A stretch of DNA of 54,809 nt. It comes from a virus. Location: the IMG/VR virus record IMGVR_UViG_3300012985_000013, positions 1 through 54,809 of that record. The stretch is one strand, 5' to 3'. Each line of letters starts with the position of its first letter. The stretch's first letter is position 1. Made by a program: the position numbers and the translations under genes. This document shows positions 1 to 7,541 of this stretch, piece after piece. The notes beneath the pieces were generated by a model that was not told where the DNA came from, did not search any database, and saw only the letters and a program-made list of their open reading frames with translations.

Positions 1-918
1 AGAGCCCGCGACCTCGGCCCAGTCGAAGTAGAAGCCGTCCTCGGCGAACTGCAGCGAGGACCACAGCGCGCCCTCACGGTCGTCGATCATCTCGCCGTAG
101 ATCTCCTGCTTCTCGAAGAACGTGCCCTCGAACTGCGACAGGATCTCCTTGGCCACGTTCGGTGCCAGGTTGTGGATGTTGGCGTACGTCGACACGCCGA
201 TGGCCCGGGTGTTCTCCTTCGCGATCAGAGTGCGCATGAAGTCGTTCGGCAGCGGCGTCGTCGTGGCGAGCGCGTGCGGCCGCCGGCCGATGCGCAGCGT
301 CAGCAGCGCCTGCCGCCACGCCTCGTCGGGGTCGTCCCAGTGCGCAGGCTCGTCGCCCCAGAGGAAGCCGAAGTTGCCGCCTCGGATGCGCTGCGGCTCC
401 TCGGCCGACATGAGCGTGGCGACGGCGCCGGACGCGAACGTGAAGCGCTTCTTGGCGGGCTCGTACTTGTACGCCTCGCCCGCCTCGATGCAGGCGTGGA
501 TCAGCCCGGATGGGCCCTCGATCATGACGTCACGAATGGCCTGGAAGGTCGGGCCGATCAGCAGCAGGTACGGGATCTTCTTCGAGATGTAGCGGGTGTA
601 CTCCGAGCCCGTGCGCGTCTTGCCGGAGCCGCGGCCGCCGCGCAACAGCCATGTCAGCCAGTCCATGCCGGGCGGCGGGTACTGGTCGCCGCGGGCATGC
701 GGGTAGGGGAACTTCCCGTGCGGCTTGCCGTCGCACTCGCGGTCGCCGCAGAACCAGACCTTGCGGTCGCCAGAGAGTCGCGCGTTGACGCGCGAGACGA
801 TCTCATCGGCGGACTTCGGTGCGACCCGCTTGAGGTACTTCGCGATCTCGTCGGGCGAGGCATCCGGGTTGAACTGGGAGGCGTCCTCCAGCCACCGCTT
901 CTCAGCGCTCAGCGCCAT
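1..918 (-). CDS. terL: Terminase large subunit (3'-truncated by window)
   Basis: This is the ATPase/nuclease motor that packages DNA into the procapsid. I translated 306 residues from an ATG at 918 and the frame runs off the left edge of the window. A Walker A motif, GRGSGKT, lies at about residues 95-101, and a Walker B-like FLWGDE lies at about 185-190, as in TerL ATPase domains. The nuclease domain is outside the window. The start overlaps the preceding small gene by 17 bp, and the terminase small subunit lies one gene further upstream. The family call is secure. The total length is unknown because of truncation. Confidence 0.93.
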   Translation of the reverse strand, partial: MALSAEKRWLEDASQFNPDASPDEIAKYLKRVAPKSADEIVSRVNARLSGDRKVWFCGDRECDGKPHGKFPYPHARGDQYPPPGMDWLTWLLRGGRGSGKTRTGSEYTRYISKKIPYLLLIGPTFQAIRDVMIEGPSGLIHACIEAGEAYKYEPAKKRFTFASGAVATLMSAEEPQRIRGGNFGFLWGDEPAHWDDPDEAWRQALLTLRIGRRPHALATTTPLPNDFMRTLIAKENTRAIGVSTYANIHNLAPNVAKEILSQFEGTFFEKQEIYGEMIDDREGALWSSLQFAEDGFYFDWAEVAGS

Positions 919-1273
919 CCGGCTCACCCCGCAGGTGCTCGATCTCCCACGACCCGTATCTCGTGCCGTCTGGATCGCTCACGCCGAAGCCATTGTCGCG
1001 CGTGACGCGGGGATCGATCTCGAACGCGACCGTCACCGGGACGCCGAGGTCGTGGCAGGCCATGGCGTAGACGGCGCGGCGCACGTACGCCTGCACCGAC
1101 ATCCGCCGCTCGCGCGCGGCCTGCCGCACGATGCTGTAGGCCGCGAGGATGAAGTCGGTGTCCACCCGGGCGGCGCCGGCGCGCTCGTTGCGGCGCGACG
1201 CCGGGAGTGCATCGATGTCGGCGATCAGCGACGCGGCGCGCTCCTCCCGCGACAGCCCGCCGCGTCGGCTCAC
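902..1273 (-). CDS. Conserved small phage protein between terminase subunits
   Basis: This 123-aa protein starts with a GTG that overlaps the terminase small subunit stop (GTGA). Its middle (about residues 40-75, TDFILAAYSIVRQAARERR onward) is predicted helical by eye and resembles packaging-associated or DNA-binding helices, but I recognise no domain. Its position between TerS and TerL suggests a packaging-related role, which is inference only. Confidence 0.75.
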   Translation of the reverse strand: MSRRGGLSREERAASLIADIDALPASRRNERAGAARVDTDFILAAYSIVRQAARERRMSVQAYVRRAVYAMACHDLGVPVTVAFEIDPRVTRDNGFGVSDPDGTRYGSWEIEHLRGEPDGAER

Positions 1274-1959
1274 CCGTACACCTCGTCTTCGTCGTCGTCG
1301 CCGGCCTCAATCGCGGGAATCTCGTCCAGCTGAATCACCTCGGCGTCCACGATGTCCTCGTGTCCGCTGCGGAGCACGATCGTATTGACGATCTTCTCCA
1401 GTTCGGCCTCGCTGGGCGTGAACTCCACCTTGGTCGGAGCCTTGGCCCCGGTGAGGGTAGCGATCATCATCAGGTCGTTGGACGCCTGCTGGTGCCATTG
1501 CAGCTTCCGTTCGTTCGGGATGCGGTTCCCGTCGTCGTCGACCAGGAAGTCGGCGTGACCCATGGCGACGGACTGCCTGAACTGCTCCTCGGCGCGCGCG
1601 ACGACGATCGCGCGCGTCAGGTCGAGTTCCTCCGGCGACAGCGTGGCGGCGACGGCGGCCTCGACAGCGCGCCGAGCGGCCGCTGCGTCGTCGAACTCGA
1701 GGATCTCGGCAATCTCCAGGTACGAGTGGCCCTTGACCTTGAGCTTGGCGGCCGCCTTGTTGCGGTCGGAGATGCCGCGGCGCACTTCGTCGCCCGTGAG
1801 CATCGGCTCGCGCGGCGGCAGCTGCGGGATGACGGCCGACTTCGGCTCGTCGCCCTCATCCTTCTCGCGGCGGCCACGCTTCGGCGCGTCGTCCCAGGGG
1901 TGCGTGCCCTTCTTCGGCGGATTGGGCTCCTCGAAGTCCATGTAGACCGCGTCAGTCAC
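1270..1959 (-). CDS. terS: Terminase small subunit
   Basis: This 229-aa protein most likely recognises the phage packaging site and hands DNA to the large subunit. Residues of about 60-110 (GDEVRRGISDRNKAAAKLK, then a YLEIAEILEF stretch) look like a helix-turn-helix of the TerS type. The C-terminal third (about 140-200) is a helical oligomerisation-like segment, and the extreme C-terminus is acidic (GDDDEDE). The start used is GTG at 1959, overlapping the upstream RHH gene stop. An internal ATG six codons in is an alternative. The call rests on the helix-turn-helix pattern and on position two genes before TerL. Confidence 0.78.
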   Translation of the reverse strand: MTDAVYMDFEEPNPPKKGTHPWDDAPKRGRREKDEGDEPKSAVIPQLPPREPMLTGDEVRRGISDRNKAAAKLKVKGHSYLEIAEILEFDDAAAARRAVEAAVAATLSPEELDLTRAIVVARAEEQFRQSVAMGHADFLVDDDGNRIPNERKLQWHQQASNDLMMIATLTGAKAPTKVEFTPSEAELEKIVNTIVLRSGHEDIVDAEVIQLDEIPAIEAGDDDEDEVYG

Positions 1960-2126
1960 GTCCTGCCCGCCCTTACTGCGTCGCTCACCGCCCGTCGGAC
2001 GAAGTCGGAGCGCGTCTGGGTGCCCCGAGCCTGGTCGACGGCATTGATCTCGGTCGTGGAGAAGCGCACGACGACCGTCTTGCCGCGGCTCTCGCCGCTG
2101 ACAGGAGGTCTACCCGTGCTCGCCAT
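1956..2126 (-). CDS. Ribbon-helix-helix DNA-binding protein
   Basis: This 56-aa protein has the classic Arc/MetJ/CopG pattern: a short strand (KTVVVRFSTTEINAV) followed by two helices (DQARGTQTRSDFVRRAVSD). RHH dimers normally bind short inverted repeats, so it is a candidate regulator of one of the operator families in this genome, though that is inference. The ATG at 2126 sits just downstream of a TCTGTGATAC leader motif shared with several other genes. The stop overlaps the GTG of the terminase small subunit. Confidence 0.8.
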   Translation of the reverse strand: MASTGRPPVSGESRGKTVVVRFSTTEINAVDQARGTQTRSDFVRRAVSDAVRAGRT

Positions 2127-2562
2127 GCGGGAAACGTATCACAGAAGTGCCCTCGCGCTCCGGCCGGTCGCGCTCGTCGGGCGGGTTGAGGGTCACGATC
2201 GGCGCCGACGGGCGCAGCAGGAGGTCGCCGTACTCCTCCAGCGCGATCTCGGCGTGGCGCAGGCGCGTGTCGTGCAGCCAGAGCAGCAGCCAGTGGCCTG
2301 GGAAGATGCGTCCCTCCCACTGCATGCCGTCGGCGTTGCGCAGGATCGTGATGTCGATGTAGTTCTCGCTGCCGCGGGTGCCGCTGATGGGCGCCTGGCG
2401 GTGGTTGTGCATCTCGATCAGCCGTGCGCCGCGCAGGGGAAGCTCGCGCTGCAGCGCCGCGACGCCGTCGATGCCGGACCTCGTGGTGCCGTCCCACTTC
2501 CAGCCGACGACCTGGAGCGTGGCGCGCTCCAGCGCCATGTCGAACATGCTCAGGTCAGACAT
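2110..2562 (-). CDS. Hypothetical phage protein
   Basis: This 150-aa protein starts at an ATG preceded by GGAGGT at good spacing. It overlaps the upstream gene by 8 bp and the downstream RHH gene by 17 bp, as expected in a tightly packed phage operon. I recognise no domain. The middle contains alternating hydrophobic strands (about residues 65-100, ENYIDITILRNADGMQWEG). Function is unknown. Confidence 0.75.
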   Translation of the reverse strand: MSDLSMFDMALERATLQVVGWKWDGTTRSGIDGVAALQRELPLRGARLIEMHNHRQAPISGTRGSENYIDITILRNADGMQWEGRIFPGHWLLLWLHDTRLRHAEIALEEYGDLLLRPSAPIVTLNPPDERDRPEREGTSVIRFPHGEHG

Positions 2563-2824
2563 TGATGACCTCCGTGGTGAACTCGTTCTCGTGGTTGCGC
2601 TGACGTGCGATCTCGGCGTGCTCGTACCAGCGCTCGAAGTCGCGACCCTCGGCCTGGTACTCCGAGCGGACGAAGGCGATAGGACGCTCGCAGACCTTGA
2701 GCCAGCGCGCATGGTCGCCGGTGGCGAGGTAGACGTCGCTGGCCCGCAGCCGCCGGTCGCGCGCGAACTGACGCATCTGCACCCACGACGTGAAGCAGAG
2801 GTAGACCGGCGACTGCTCAACCAC
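2555..2824 (-). CDS. Hypothetical phage protein
   Basis: This 89-aa protein starts at a GTG, with GAAGGGAA six bases upstream. The leader carries the motif TATTCTGTATCACATAAG, nearly identical to the leader of the plus-strand gene at 25407, and a 15-bp palindrome lies just upstream of that. This gene may therefore begin its own transcript. No domain is recognised. The protein is charged and soluble. Confidence 0.75.
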   Translation of the reverse strand: MVEQSPVYLCFTSWVQMRQFARDRRLRASDVYLATGDHARWLKVCERPIAFVRSEYQAEGRDFERWYEHAEIARQRNHENEFTTEVINV

Positions 2825-2842
2825 GCTGTTCCCTTCGACTTA

Positions 2843-2858
2843 TGTGATACAGAATAGC
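2843..2858 (-). promoter_or_regulatory. TATCACA leader motif (minus)
   Basis: Read on the minus strand, TATTCTGTATCACAT matches TAATCTGTATCACAT in the promoter region at 25368. Both are followed within 20-25 bases by GAAGGGAA and a start codon. TATTCT would be the -10 box. The -35 region overlaps the palindrome at 2861 and is not clear. Confidence 0.5.
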
Positions 2859-2860
2859 CT

Positions 2861-2875
2861 GCCCCAAGTTGGGGC
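2861..2875. repeat. 15-bp palindrome upstream of minus-strand gene
   Basis: The copy reads GCCCCAAGTTGGGGC, a perfect palindrome. It lies between the stop of the gene at 2877-3056 and the leader of the gene at 2555-2824. Confidence 0.85.
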
Positions 2876-2876
2876 G

Positions 2877-3056
2877 CTACCAGGGCAACGTCACGGGCTC
2901 GCGACGAACGTGCTCGGCGTCGAATGCGCGGCGTGCGAGATCGTGCGCCCAGTCCGGCAGGATGCCGACCTCGCCGCGGTAGCTGACCGCCGTGACGTAG
3001 TAGTCGGGCATCCGCTGGGGCGGGAACAGGCCCCGCCCCAGCGTGCACTCAGGCAT
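2877..3056 (-). CDS. Small hypothetical protein
   Basis: This 59-aa reading frame starts at an ATG at 3056 and overlaps the upstream gene by 8 bp, the same geometry as its neighbours. Its first 15 codons contain a perfect 12-bp-arm inverted repeat (3012-3042). No family is recognised. The operon geometry supports it being real. Confidence 0.6.
   Translation of the reverse strand: MPECTLGRGLFPPQRMPDYYVTAVSYRGEVGILPDWAHDLARRAFDAEHVRREPVTLPW
3012..3042. repeat. Inverted repeat inside a small gene
   Basis: CGCTGGGGCGGG and CCCGCCCCAGCG form a perfect 12-bp stem with a 7-base loop within the first codons of the gene at 2877-3056. The CTGGGGC/GCCCCAG core recalls the 15-bp palindrome, but in inverted arm order. 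It could be a translational hairpin. Confidence 0.55.
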
Positions 3057-3528
3057 CCCGCAACTCCGGCCGCAGCCAGTACGTGATCGTCGCCCGGTTC
3101 GAGTCCCATTCGACCTGGTCGTCCATCTCGGTCACGGGGAACCATGCCATGCCCGCCGGCGGCTCCGGCAGCATGTCCAGCATTGCGGTCCACTCGACCA
3201 GCAGCTTCCGGTTGAACTCGTCGATCTGCTCACGGACCAGCCTGTCGAAGGGAGTCTCCTCGATGAAGAGCGCCGAGAATCGATCGTCGACCTCCCCCGC
3301 GTAGAGCTTGTCCAGCGAGATGATCTCGTCGACCCATGCGACCGGCGCGTCAGGCCCGCGCGCGGGCAGATGGAGCGTCGTCGGCACCGTGTTATGCAGC
3401 GTGGGGCGGCCGGCGGCGCGGATCCTGCCCATGACCTGCTCGTGGTGCATGGCCCGGACGCGCTCGTGCGCGCGGCGCAGGCCGCTGTCGCAGCCGCGCT
3501 CGGAGCAGAGGTGGTGCGTGTACGTCAT
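3049..3528 (-). CDS. Hypothetical phage protein
   Basis: This 159-aa protein starts at an ATG that overlaps the preceding stop (ATGA). The upstream in-frame methionine at 3588 is less likely because it lies deep in the previous gene. Residues of about 85-120 form an amphipathic helical region (PFDRLVREQIDEFNRKLLVEW). No domain is recognised. Confidence 0.75.
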   Translation of the reverse strand: MTYTHHLCSERGCDSGLRRAHERVRAMHHEQVMGRIRAAGRPTLHNTVPTTLHLPARGPDAPVAWVDEIISLDKLYAGEVDDRFSALFIEETPFDRLVREQIDEFNRKLLVEWTAMLDMLPEPPAGMAWFPVTEMDDQVEWDSNRATITYWLRPELRDA

Positions 3529-3731
3529 CGGGTCCGTCCCATCTGGCGGTCGTACCCCGCCTGCCACTCGTCGTGCGACATCCGCCACGCTGACGGATCC
3601 TCGGGCTCGGCGCGCCGCGGCGCCTGCGAGCCCATCGCGGCCAGCGTCGCACGGCCGGCGGCCGCCGTCGGGCGCACGAACACGTCACGCAGCACGGCGC
3701 CGAGGAACGCCATGAAGCTGAGGAAGATCAC
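3525..3731 (-). CDS. Small protein with hydrophobic N-terminus
   Basis: This 68-aa protein begins MIFLSFMAFLGAVLRDVFV, a short hydrophobic stretch that could be a membrane anchor, followed by a charged tail (SHDEWQAGYDRQMGRTR). The GTG start overlaps the previous stop. Function is unknown. Confidence 0.65.
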   Translation of the reverse strand: MIFLSFMAFLGAVLRDVFVRPTAAAGRATLAAMGSQAPRRAEPEDPSAWRMSHDEWQAGYDRQMGRTR

Positions 3732-4108
3732 CGCGCCGCCTCCTCCACGGCGGCGATGAACGCCTCGGCGTCCTCGCGGAACAGCGTCACCGTCACCGGG
3801 ATGGTGACCTGCACGATGTCCTCCCGGAGACGTGCCATCCGCACCTCGGCGCCTTGCAGCATGATCGGGTCACCGATGCCGGCGTCGTGCTCCTTGAGGC
3901 CGAAGACGCGCGCGAGCGTCGACCACAGCCGGTTGGACTGGTCGCGGTTCAGTTCGTCGGTGCGCTGCACCGTCATCCGCGTGCGGTTCTCCTCGATCGT
4001 CTTCTCGGCGCGCTCGAGATCGACGAAGCTGTGACGCCACGGCGCGCGCACCATATCGTCCTCGATGCTGACAGCGCGCGTCTCGATGTGGCCGATGGTT
4101 TCAGGCAT
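3728..4108 (-). CDS. Hypothetical phage protein
   Basis: This 126-aa protein uses the ATG at 4108, chosen because GAGGAGAAGG lies just upstream. An earlier in-frame start at 4132 lacks this. The middle is helical and charged, and the C-terminal 35 residues alternate strands and helices (VQVTIPVTVTLFREDAEAF). No recognised domain. Confidence 0.75.
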   Translation of the reverse strand: MPETIGHIETRAVSIEDDMVRAPWRHSFVDLERAEKTIEENRTRMTVQRTDELNRDQSNRLWSTLARVFGLKEHDAGIGDPIMLQGAEVRMARLREDIVQVTIPVTVTLFREDAEAFIAAVEEAAR

Positions 4109-4265
4109 GGTCCTTCTCCTCGCTCTGGCCACGGTGCGTGCCGTGGCCCTGGTTGTTCTGGTGATCCGCCAGGATCTGCAGGCGGCGCTCGCGGCGGACG
4201 GTGCGCGCGACGGCGCGCGACCAGCCGCACGGGCAGGTGATGATGCGGACGGTGGACGGTGTCAT
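4101..4265 (-). CDS. Small CxC-containing protein
   Basis: This 54-aa protein begins MTPSTVRIITCPCGW, has a CPCGW motif near the N-terminus, and is rich in Arg and His afterwards. It could be a partial zinc-binding protein, but only one cysteine pair is present. It overlaps both neighbours by 4-8 bp, which supports it as a real gene. Confidence 0.6.
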   Translation of the reverse strand: MTPSTVRIITCPCGWSRAVARTVRRERRLQILADHQNNQGHGTHRGQSEEKDHA

Positions 4266-4582
4266 GCGCGCTCCCGGGTGATGATGTGGACTAGGTGCTC
4301 GTCGACGAGGTCGGCACCCTCCACGAGGGCGACGCTCATGCCGCGCATACGCTCCTCGAGGAACCGCCGGTCGCCGTGCAGGTATGTGATGCGGCCGCCG
4401 CTCGGGAAGCGCAGCTGCATCGTCGGCTCGACCCGGCGCTCGACGTACTCGCCGAACCCGAGTTCGTGCATGAGCCACGTGTCGTCGTCCAGCTGATCGC
4501 GGGCGACGCTCCGCAGCGGGAACAGGCACAGGGCGCTGCGGCCCATCGTGGCGAGGGTCAGGCGCTGTGGCAGCACGCTCAT
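4262..4582 (-). CDS. Hypothetical phage protein
   Basis: This 106-aa protein starts at the ATG at 4582, overlapping the upstream stop by four bases. Longer in-frame starts are low-complexity out-of-frame shadow of the neighbour. The sequence is mixed alpha/beta with no known motif. Function is unknown. Confidence 0.7.
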   Translation of the reverse strand: MSVLPQRLTLATMGRSALCLFPLRSVARDQLDDDTWLMHELGFGEYVERRVEPTMQLRFPSGGRITYLHGDRRFLEERMRGMSVALVEGADLVDEHLVHIITRERA

Positions 4583-5055
4583 GCCAGCTTCTCCACGAGA
4601 CGCAGCAGCCTCTTCATCTTGCGCCGCAGCTTGCGGGTGCGGCGGCGCTCCACGTTCAGCGCGCGCGTCAGTTCGTCGTTGCGCTTGTCCAGCCACTTCG
4701 CCCGGACGAGCAGTTCCTCGGGATCCAGTTCCTCCAGCTGCTTCGCCGGCGCCGTGAACTGAATGCCGCCGCGGCGCGTGGTGATCTCCCCGAACAGCGG
4801 GTAGGCGACGGCGGCTGGCGCGCGCCAGCCGCCGTCGGCGATGACCTGCAGGGGCACGTCGAGATTCTCGGCGAGCTTGCGGCGAGCCTCTTCGCGCGCG
4901 GTTTCGACGCCATCAGCCGGGCAGGTGCACTGGGCGGCGTCGATCGCCCGCCAGTAGCTGAACGTGTCATCCGGGGCGACCCAGTTACCGCGCAGGGACA
5001 GCAGACAGGGCGCGGGGTGCAGGAAGTGGTCGGGGACGGTGGTGGTATCGGTCAT
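4579..5055 (-). CDS. Hypothetical protein with C-terminal basic coiled coil
   Basis: This 158-aa protein starts at an ATG behind the GAAGGGAACC ribosome-binding sequence typical of this phage. The last 55 residues are a highly charged helix ending in RRRTRKLRRKMKRLLRLVEKLA, likely a coiled coil or nucleic-acid-binding helix. The N-terminal half has no recognised domain. Confidence 0.75.
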   Translation of the reverse strand: MTDTTTVPDHFLHPAPCLLSLRGNWVAPDDTFSYWRAIDAAQCTCPADGVETAREEARRKLAENLDVPLQVIADGGWRAPAAVAYPLFGEITTRRGGIQFTAPAKQLEELDPEELLVRAKWLDKRNDELTRALNVERRRTRKLRRKMKRLLRLVEKLA

Positions 5056-5384
5056 GAGGGGTTCCCTTCGGTGGTGGTGACAGGCATCTCGACGACGAGC
5101 CGCGACCACGGGATCTTCGGCTTCGAGGTGTCCTCGATGAAGTCGCCGTCCTCGTCCAGCACGGCCTCGCCGTTCTCGTCCTCGACCAGCGGGTACTCCT
5201 CGAAGTGCTCCCAGCGGTGCTCGGAGCGGAGGTTGCCGTCCTCGTCGGGGGCGAGGAGGTGGCCGGCGGCCTGCGCGCCGCGCATCGCCATGCCGATACC
5301 CATCTCCAGGACGCGGGCGCGGAGGTCGACGTTGTCGTAGGTGGCGCGCCCGACCGTGAAGGTCTGGCCGTAGGTGAGGATCAT
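5052..5384 (-). CDS. Hypothetical acidic phage protein
   Basis: This 110-aa protein overlaps both neighbours by 4 bp. It has an acidic middle (VEDENGEAVLDEDGDFIED) and no recognised domain. The ATG start follows GAAGGGAACCGCGC. Function is unknown. Confidence 0.75.
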   Translation of the reverse strand: MILTYGQTFTVGRATYDNVDLRARVLEMGIGMAMRGAQAAGHLLAPDEDGNLRSEHRWEHFEEYPLVEDENGEAVLDEDGDFIEDTSKPKIPWSRLVVEMPVTTTEGNPS

Positions 5385-5599
5385 GCGCGGTTCCCTTCGA
5401 CGTGAATCTCGATCGTGGCGGTGACGCCCACGGTGTCTTCGAGGTGGCCTCGGCTGGCTTCGATCAGGCGCTGGACCATCTCGTCGCTGATGGTGGTGTC
5501 CAGCGGCAGCACGATGGTGGCATACGGCGCATTCAGGTCGTCACTGTCGGTCAGCGGCGCCCAGATGACGGTGCGGCTGTGGACCTTGCGGTCGCTCAT
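5381..5599 (-). CDS. Small hypothetical phage protein
   Basis: This 72-aa protein starts at an ATG preceded by a GGAG-type site and overlaps the next gene by 4 bp. Alternating strands and one helix are visible (SDEMVQRLIEASRGHLEDT). No recognised domain. Confidence 0.7.
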   Translation of the reverse strand: MSDRKVHSRTVIWAPLTDSDDLNAPYATIVLPLDTTISDEMVQRLIEASRGHLEDTVGVTATIEIHVEGNRA

Positions 5600-5739
5600 C
5601 GGGGTTCTCCAGTCTCGGGGTCGATCGGTCGGTTGTCGGCGGCCTCGTCCAGCAGCGCGAGGATCCGCGCCCGCTTGTCGGCGTAGGGCTCGAAGCCGGT
5701 GTTGCTCAGCACGACGGTGATGTCGGGCCCGCGGCGCAT
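5596..5739 (-). CDS. Small hypothetical phage protein
   Basis: This 47-aa protein starts at an ATG sharing one base with the upstream stop (TGATG). Longer upstream starts in this frame overlap the wHTH gene and are rejected. It has no recognised motif. Confidence 0.62.
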   Translation of the reverse strand: MRRGPDITVVLSNTGFEPYADKRARILALLDEAADNRPIDPETGEPR

Positions 5740-6224
5740 CAGCGCACCTCGCCGGTGGCGAAGTCGACGGCGTCCATGAGGTCGGGATCGGCCTGCTCGC
5801 CGCGCCAGTCCGGCTGCGGGGTCTGCCGGCGCATCGCCGTCCACTCGCTGCGGGAGCCGCGCCACCCGTACCAGGGTGACACCTGCCAGCAGCGACCGGA
5901 GATGCGGTGGATCCAGCCGTCCTCGACGAGCTTCTTCATGGCGCGGTAGACGTTCTGCCGGCTGATGCCGGTGAGGCGGCCGATGTCGGCCTGGGTGAGC
6001 AGCGCGTATGGCGCGGAGACGCGGTACTCGGCGAGGATGGTGCCGAGGATGACCTGCTCGGTCTGCGTGAAGATCCGAGGGGCCTTCACGAGCACGTAGG
6101 TGTCGACCATGACGTATGCCGGTCCTTCCTGCTCTGAGGGCTTGCGCCGCTTCGCTTGCTTCACCTCGACGACGGTGCCGTCTTCGTACGTCTTCTGGAC
6201 CAGCGGCCCCTGGGTCTTGCTCAT
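5739..6224 (-). CDS. Winged helix-turn-helix protein, RepL-like
   Basis: This 161-aa protein has a clear winged HTH at about residues 50-125: a helix TEQVILGTILAEY, a recognition region LTQADIGRLTGISRQNVYRA, then a wing (DGWIHRISGRCWQVSPWYG) and a WRGS motif. The pattern recalls plasmid RepL/MarR-type proteins, in which the segment after the wing reads like NPxxxxRGS. It is the first gene of the leftward small-gene run, so it may be a regulator of that operon or a replication-related factor. The assignment as a DNA-binding protein is firm, the RepL comparison is tentative. Confidence 0.8.
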   Translation of the reverse strand: MSKTQGPLVQKTYEDGTVVEVKQAKRRKPSEQEGPAYVMVDTYVLVKAPRIFTQTEQVILGTILAEYRVSAPYALLTQADIGRLTGISRQNVYRAMKKLVEDGWIHRISGRCWQVSPWYGWRGSRSEWTAMRRQTPQPDWRGEQADPDLMDAVDFATGEVR

Positions 6225-6291
6225 GGCCCTCCTCAGAGGCGTTTGGTGCTAGCAGAGACTACATTAGTATTCCCGCCAGACACCATGGGGC

Positions 6292-6305
6292 AGTCTGGGC
6301 AGACT
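6292..6305. promoter_or_regulatory. Perfect 14-bp palindrome upstream of leftward operon
   Basis: AGTCTGGGCAGACT is its own reverse complement and lies 68 bp upstream of the wHTH gene start. It is a plausible operator for that gene or another regulator. A direct repeat (AGACTACAT) overlaps its right half and recurs 45 bp to the left. Confidence 0.4.
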
Positions 6306-6536
6306 ACATGGCCGATCCGGGGTTTCCCCTACTCCCGACTGGCATCGGAGGGGTCTGGAGGAGGGTTCTTGTGTCTTATCTTCTTCTCCCATACCAGCCA
6401 CCTCGTCCTGGGCATCCCGTACTTCTGTAATACAGATATCCTACGGCCCGGCGGGGAATTCTGTATCACATATATCCCAGAAAATGGCGAGCATCCGGGG
6501 GAACGGAGAGCGAGCACCACCGCGCAACGGCGCGAA

Positions 6537-6576
6537 ACGGGCCCGGTCCCCCCTCAACAGGTAGGGCCGGGCCCGT
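6537..6576 (-). terminator. Hairpin terminator after regulator gene
   Basis: The arms ACGGGCCCGG and CCGGGCCCGT form a strong GC stem. It lies 20 bp beyond the stop of the minus-strand gene at 6597-7487, so it probably insulates that single-gene transcript from the leftward operon. There is no clear U-tract. Confidence 0.65.
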
Positions 6577-6596
6577 ATGCACGGTCCGTCACCGTG

Positions 6597-7487
6597 TCAA
6601 GCGGACACCGCCTCCCGCTTGCGGGGCGTCGCGGAACGCTTGCGTGCGGGGCGGGCGGGCGTGTCCTGCCCCTTGTCCTGCCCCTTGTCGGCATCGCCGT
6701 AGAGGCGCGTGACGGCCGCTTCGTCGGCGTCCGACTCGACGGATGCGAGCATCGATGCGAGCGCGTCGGGGTCAGCCGCGTTGACGGCCGCGAGGATTCG
6801 CGAGAGGGCGGATGCCGTGGCCGCATCCGCGAGGATCGATGCCGCGCCGCCCTTACGCGTGACGCGGTCGGCGATGACCTGGAGGAGGGTGAGCGTCCCG
6901 GCCGCGCTGAGGTCACGCTTACGGTCCGCGTCGGTGCGCCCATCGGCGGGGTCGGACTTAGGCGCGGCGGTCTTCCGGTCCGCCTCCGTTTCGGTCACGT
7001 CGGGCGTGCCGCCGACGGCGCGCGTTCCGCTCGCGGGCTTTGCGGTCAGCTCGCCGGTGCGCGCCTGGCGGAGTTCGTCGCGGACCGCCGCGACAGCCGC
7101 GTAGGCGGCATCGCCGTCGGTTGCCGCGTGCGCCATGTCAGCGGCGCGGGTGACGTCGGCCGCGCCGCCGTAGCTTGCGATGGTGTACAGCACGTGCACG
7201 ATTGCGTCGGACGCGTCCCCCACGTGGGACCAGTCGCGGGTGCCGATACGCGTGGCGACCGTGTGCAGACGCGACGCGTTGCCCTTACTGGTGCCCGTGT
7301 AGTACTCGACGGCGCGGGACGACATCCCGTGTTCGATGACCAGCACGTGCACGGCGCGGACCGCTGCCGCGATGCGCGACGCCGACGGCTCGAGTCCGGC
7401 GACGGCGCGGGCGGCGCGCTCGACGGCGCGGCGCACCTTGACGTCGAGGTCGGCGGCGGGAGCGATGGTGACGATTGCCTTAGGCAT
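6597..7487 (-). CDS. Putative DNA-binding regulator of the divergent control region
   Basis: This 296-aa protein is transcribed alone, from its own strong promoter (7553-7581), which carries the shared CTAG inverted repeat, and it is closed by a hairpin terminator. Residues of about 50-80 (GMSSRAVEYYTGTSKGNAS and the following helix) read like a helix-turn-helix. The remainder is Ala-rich and helical, with a basic Lys/Arg tail (KGQDTPARPARKRSATPRK). Its place beside divergent promoters that share an operator is what one expects of a repressor or autoregulator. I do not recognise the family, and it is not a typical ParB or a lambda-type repressor. The regulatory role is inferred from context. 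Confidence 0.6.
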   Translation of the reverse strand: MPKAIVTIAPAADLDVKVRRAVERAARAVAGLEPSASRIAAAVRAVHVLVIEHGMSSRAVEYYTGTSKGNASRLHTVATRIGTRDWSHVGDASDAIVHVLYTIASYGGAADVTRAADMAHAATDGDAAYAAVAAVRDELRQARTGELTAKPASGTRAVGGTPDVTETEADRKTAAPKSDPADGRTDADRKRDLSAAGTLTLLQVIADRVTRKGGAASILADAATASALSRILAAVNAADPDALASMLASVESDADEAAVTRLYGDADKGQDKGQDTPARPARKRSATPRKREAVSA

Positions 7488-7503
7488 TTCTTCGATCCTG
7501 TCT

Positions 7504-7518
7504 GCCCCGATTTGGGGC
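7504..7518. repeat. 15-bp palindrome GCCCC-N5-GGGGC
   Basis: The copy reads GCCCCGATTTGGGGC. It lies 17 bp upstream of the regulator start (7487) and 35 bp downstream of the P1 -10 box, so it would be a leader hairpin in that mRNA. Confidence 0.85.
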
Positions 7519-7541
7519 GGTTGGGTGCCGCTCCGTGTGAG

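Larger units (their letters stand above)
6225..6596. other. Intergenic control region with palindromes and terminator
   Basis: This gene-free stretch of 372 bp lies between two minus-strand genes. It holds a perfect 14-bp palindrome AGTCTGGGCAGACT at 6292-6305, a 9-bp direct repeat AGACTACAT at 6256-6264 and 6301-6309, and two related motifs, CTTCTGTAATACAG (6423-6436) and TTCTGTATCACAT (6460-6472). A GC hairpin at 6537-6576 ends the region. It probably carries the promoter of the leftward operon starting at 6224, but no convincing -35/-10 pair was found. I see no gene in it. Confidence 0.5.
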
